From positions 248,001 through 312,000 of the forward strand of contig QVRM01002145.1 of assembly GCA_003439945.1 (NCBI GenBank): a DNA stretch of 64,000 nt, written 5' to 3'. The stretch is from Dermanyssus gallinae (lineage: Eukaryota > Arthropoda > Arachnida > Mesostigmata > Dermanyssidae). Below are positions 63,961-64,000 of the stretch, in pieces (position 1 is the first letter of the stretch; each line of letters opens with the position of its first letter). Both the position numbers and the translations under genes were made by a program. The notes under the pieces were generated by a model, which saw nothing but the letters and a program-made list of their open reading frames with translations, was not told where the DNA came from and searched no databases.

Positions 63961-64000
63961 AAGAAAAACTGCGAACGGCCTATTCTGGTACGCTGTGGCG

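Overview
This is eukaryotic genomic DNA, most likely from an arthropod. Genes have short coding exons with GT-AG splice sites and AAUAAA-type polyadenylation signals. Introns are AT-rich and full of (AT)n, (CAA/TTG)n and (AAT)n microsatellites, with decayed non-LTR retrotransposons, a decayed mariner and a tRNA-derived SINE family. The species cannot be fixed from the sequence; a chelicerate such as a mite is a guess only. I see no operons, CRISPR arrays or rRNA.

The window is organised around two complete Ras proto-oncogene-type GTPase genes placed head to head. Ras copy A lies on the minus strand (coding exons between 37759 and 13039) and Ras copy B on the plus strand (46909 to 60594). Each has five coding exons with identical lengths (31, 49, 29, 181 and 277 nt) and phases, and each encodes 188 residues. 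By eye the proteins differ at only five positions, four of them in the last five residues, so the prenylation (CAAX) box is CTVF in A and CAIL in B. Coding exons are nearly identical at DNA level, while the introns align only in blocks of roughly three-quarters identity. The blocks occur in the same order and in gene-relative orientation, so the locus is an inverted segmental duplication around a spacer of about 9.1 kb.

Left flank (1-12760): one well-supported minus-strand coding exon of an unrecognised gene (716-982), two weaker candidate exons, a LINE fragment, tandem repeats, and about 6.5 kb with no recognisable gene. Ras A (12766-37805): intron 4 holds a broken mariner, intron 2 a LINE remnant, and the 19.6 kb intron 1 a 356-bp perfect TTG tract, triplet-rich DNA, opposed LINE remnants and sequence blocks shared with Ras B. 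Spacer (37806-46876): presumed divergent promoter region, with three SINE copies, a double hairpin, a 55-bp tandem repeat and an R1-like LINE remnant. Ras B (46877-60920): intron 1 carries a 406-bp LINE 3' fragment with a 13-bp target-site duplication, while copy A keeps the matching empty site; intron 4 carries another LINE and an (AAT)n/(ATT)n palindrome next to exon 5. Right flank (60921-64000): no gene; a LINE 3' end on the minus strand at the edge.

Functionally, both Ras proteins keep all nucleotide-binding and switch motifs and should be competent membrane-bound signalling switches. The visible difference lies in the lipid-anchor signal and in non-coding sequence that could drive different expression.
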